Source of the DNA: Chitinophagaceae bacterium | GTDB lineage: Bacteria; Bacteroidota; Bacteroidia; Chitinophagales; Chitinophagaceae | DNA: 7,440 nt | Assembly (NCBI GenBank): GCA_025963615.1 | Contig: JAOQAL010000203.1 | Coordinates: forward strand, 1-7,440 | Reading direction: 5' to 3' | In this document: piece by piece, positions 5,512-7,440 of the stretch | Numbering within the stretch: position 1 is the stretch's first letter | Layout of the letters: each line of letters begins with the position of its first letter | Position numbers and translations under genes: made by a program | Notes under the pieces: generated by a model | Told to the model about the DNA's origin: nothing | Seen by the model: only the letters and a program-made list of their open reading frames with translations | Databases searched by the model: none

Positions 5512-6846
5512 TTACTCAGATTCACTTAGCATCTTTGAATAGACTTCTTTTGCTTTCAGATATCTTGCTTTCACTGTTTCAAAGTCATTGGGAAAGTAAT
5601 GGTGCCAGGTGCTACCGGGTTCTATTTTTTGCAGCAGGTGGTCTATCCATTGTATATAATAAAGCACATCCGTATTACCTGCACGTACCGGCGCCTTGTT
5701 TTTGGTGATAAACACGGGTGCAGTGTGTGAAACATGTTCGCTGGTATCCATTCTGCGGGCAGCGATCCAACTGCTTTTAGTAAAAGATACACTGGCGTAT
5801 AAGATGAGGGGTTTGCCGGGTTTCGAAATTCCTGTTTTGCTGGCGACTATATTGCCGTTGCAAATGAGTTCTATGGTACCTATTGTCTCTTTTTCTGACG
5901 ACCAGCCAATCTTTATCGGTAATCTCTTTTTTTCGCTGATGGCGATATTATCACCTGGTTGAAACTTCCCGTTCACAGTAAAGTCCAAAAACTCACGATT
6001 ACCGGCTCTTGAAACAACTGTATTACCTTTTTTAATTCCATCTATCCATTTTTTATAGGTCAGTTTTCCGTTTACATGTACATAAGTCAACAAGGTTCCT
6101 AAAGGTTCCTTGTCATTACAGGGGAAATCAGTTCCGGCAGCAAGACCCAACCTGAAACCACAGTTTAGTAGTTTATAATAAGCATGGATGGCAGCTTCGC
6201 TATTATATCCTCCTTTGGGTGTAATGATGCTGTACACATCTTCCGAAACAAAATCAATGGTACCGAGAGCAGCTTCAACGGGCAGATCGACCGGTATACA
6301 ACAATTCAATTCTGTTTGAATGGTATCTGCAAGGTATTGCAGGTGTGCAAATCCCGAGATAGCTCCCTGCTGTTTTCCCCAATCAAGAATTTTATAGGGG
6401 GATTCTTCCCAGATTTGGTTTGCATGATCAAGCCCCAGCAATACCAGGTGTCCGCCCATTGCCTGGTGCTCAAAAGCTGAATAGGTAGCATCCCAATGCC
6501 ATTCTGTATCCCAATGTAAAATCCTGTTGGAGGTAGTTTGTGGCGCATCCCGGCCAGTTATTTTTAAAAGATCCGCCTTACTATCGTGTACTTCACCGTT
6601 ACCCATATCAGCCAGTAAGCTGATTATATTCAGGTTATTTACCTCCATCATTTTTATTAAACTATCTTCCGTAATAAAGATGGAGCCTTCACCACAGTTG
6701 CGGTGTACATGCATATCGCCGCTGTACCAGCCCGTTGGTATAACCGGATCGGGCTTTGTCAGTCTTTTTGCGTTTATGCCGGATTGTGAAAAGACTGGCA
6801 AAGTTATGATGCAGCTAAACCAGGCCACTATGATTTTCTTATTCAT
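5512..6846 (-). CDS. Secreted PHP-type metallohydrolase, CehA/McbA-like
   Basis: A 444-aa exported protein, numbered from the ATG at 6846. An ATG at 6873 is also in frame, but it lies inside the preceding gene, and the 6846 start gives a clean signal peptide (MNKKIIVAWFSCIITLPVFS, cleaved before Gln). The metal site begins with GWYSGDMHVHRN (His46, His48), the HxH signature of the PHP superfamily in its CehA/McbA form. Further likely ligands are His168 in SGFAHLQY, a Glu/Asp-rich stretch at SEDVY, and the terminal Asp240 in LAAGTDF. The region WHWDATYSAFEHQAMGGHLVLLG (117-139) is histidine-rich. After about residue 285 comes a beta-rich domain (LDFTVNGKFQPGD) like those following the CehA barrel. 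CehA and McbA hydrolyse carbamate esters, but most relatives have unknown substrates and no pesticide role should be assumed. The start lies 4 nt after the preceding stop codon, so the two genes are co-transcribed and perhaps translationally coupled. Confidence 0.87.
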   Translation of the reverse strand: MNKKIIVAWFSCIITLPVFSQSGINAKRLTKPDPVIPTGWYSGDMHVHRNCGEGSIFITEDSLIKMMEVNNLNIISLLADMGNGEVHDSKADLLKITGRDAPQTTSNRILHWDTEWHWDATYSAFEHQAMGGHLVLLGLDHANQIWEESPYKILDWGKQQGAISGFAHLQYLADTIQTELNCCIPVDLPVEAALGTIDFVSEDVYSIITPKGGYNSEAAIHAYYKLLNCGFRLGLAAGTDFPCNDKEPLGTLLTYVHVNGKLTYKKWIDGIKKGNTVVSRAGNREFLDFTVNGKFQPGDNIAISEKKRLPIKIGWSSEKETIGTIELICNGNIVASKTGISKPGKPLILYASVSFTKSSWIAARRMDTSEHVSHTAPVFITKNKAPVRAGNTDVLYYIQWIDHLLQKIEPGSTWHHYFPNDFETVKARYLKAKEVYSKMLSESE

Positions 6847-6850
6847 ACAA

Positions 6851-7440
6851 TTATTTACCGCTGATAATGACATGCCCTGTTTGAGTTCTGAAAATAGTTA
6901 AGGAGTAATCACCATCACCCAATTCCTTCATTTGATAACCAGTTCCATTTTTTCCTGTTTGTGGGTGCACCTGTTTCCCATTGATGGTAACATTGGTGGG
7001 CTTGAATGCCAGCTTCAGCCATTCAATCCCACTTTTACCTGTGGCAGCATATTCAACCTTTTTTTTTGAATACACCACCTTTTTCAGGATGTTTTCAGAA
7101 TAAAGTATATGGTTTTCTTTTTTGGGCGCCCATTCAGGAATACCTGCAAATACGTGATAAAACATTTTGGGACATTCTCCATAACTGTCCGACCACCAAC
7201 TCAAAATTCCTTTGCTTAAAGGACTTTCATAAGCTTTGCCATCGGTATCATTGCAATAAGTAACCCAGTTGAGGGAACGATAAGCTTTTTCTTTATAAGA
7301 GGCATCACCGGAAACGGCCCACCACCTGGCACAGGAGGCTGCATAACGTGCGGTTTGATAATCCATTTTAAACAGGAAAGTGTCTTGCTCTCCCACTATG
7401 TTTGCTCCCCACTGGTTGGCGGGTTCACCGGGAGCAGTCC
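6851..7440 (-). CDS. C-terminal part of a protein of unknown function
   Basis: The frame is open from the right edge (first full codon at 7438) to TAA at 6851-6853, giving 195 residues; the N-terminus is outside the window. The first half looks helical and aromatic-rich (QTARYAASCARWWAVSGD, AYRSLNWVTYCND, SWWSDSYGECPKMFYH), which recalls helical-toroid sugar-processing proteins. The second half is beta-rich (YSKKKVEYAATGKSG, KPTNVTINGKQV, GDGDYSLTIFRTQTGHVIISGK), like a C-terminal sandwich domain. I do not recognise the family and see no catalytic motif. A GTG at 7396 could be read as a start, but it lies mid-domain with the frame open upstream, so it is not the real one. The gene abuts the PHP-type hydrolase (4-nt gap) and presumably works in the same pathway, probably outside the cytoplasm. 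Confidence 0.8.
   Translation of the reverse strand, partial: TAPGEPANQWGANIVGEQDTFLFKMDYQTARYAASCARWWAVSGDASYKEKAYRSLNWVTYCNDTDGKAYESPLSKGILSWWSDSYGECPKMFYHVFAGIPEWAPKKENHILYSENILKKVVYSKKKVEYAATGKSGIEWLKLAFKPTNVTINGKQVHPQTGKNGTGYQMKELGDGDYSLTIFRTQTGHVIISGK

Noticed and set aside
6847..6873. Nine-residue longer N-terminus of the PHP hydrolase from the ATG at 6873
   Set aside because: It overlaps the preceding gene and puts polar residues before the signal peptide. The ATG at 6846 gives a standard MNKK signal peptide.
6851..7396. Complete 181-aa gene starting at GTG 7396
   Set aside because: The frame is open upstream to the window edge with the same type of protein sequence, so this is an internal codon of a truncated gene.

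Overview
The window looks like chromosomal DNA of a Bacteroidota bacterium, most likely in or near the Chitinophagaceae. Several things point there: AT-rich translation starts without Shine-Dalgarno sequences, a Bacteroidota-type lipoprotein signal, a Tat-signal Gfo/Idh/MocA oxidoreductase beginning MNSRRNFLQK, and secreted PHP-type and deacetylase-like proteins. The family placement is inference. Five of the six genes lie on the minus strand and only a small cupin gene lies on the plus strand. Both outermost genes run off the window.

Left part (1-2336). A subtilisin-family protease with a lipoprotein signal and an I9-type propeptide is cut off before its catalytic serine. A spacer of about 270 bp follows, containing a degenerate repeat tract rich in AGCT and GCTAGC. 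Next comes a Gfo/Idh/MocA oxidoreductase resembling glucose-fructose oxidoreductase, with a twin-arginine signal. A perfect 14-bp palindrome lies just upstream of its start and is a candidate operator.

Middle (2337-3469). About 645 bp between the divergent oxidoreductase and cupin genes hold no recognisable gene. They do hold three short inverted repeats, among them a GATAGCTATC palindrome and a strong GGCTCC/GGAGCC hairpin. A single-domain cupin of 125 aa follows. It converges on the next minus-strand gene, with a weak inverted repeat in the gap.

Right part (3470-7440). Three minus-strand genes read in the order 7440 to 3470. The first is the C-terminal part of a protein of unknown function that looks helical followed by beta-rich. 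The second, 4 nt downstream, is a secreted PHP/CehA-McbA-like metallohydrolase. The third, after a 203-nt gap, is a secreted 612-aa protein joining a GATase1-like domain to a NodB/polysaccharide-deacetylase-like domain. The first two are almost certainly co-transcribed; the third may be. All completely visible members carry signal peptides, so the set probably acts in the periplasm or outside the cell, perhaps on carbohydrate or another organic polymer. The substrate cannot be read from the sequence. I see no tRNA, rRNA, CRISPR array, insertion sequence or phage gene.
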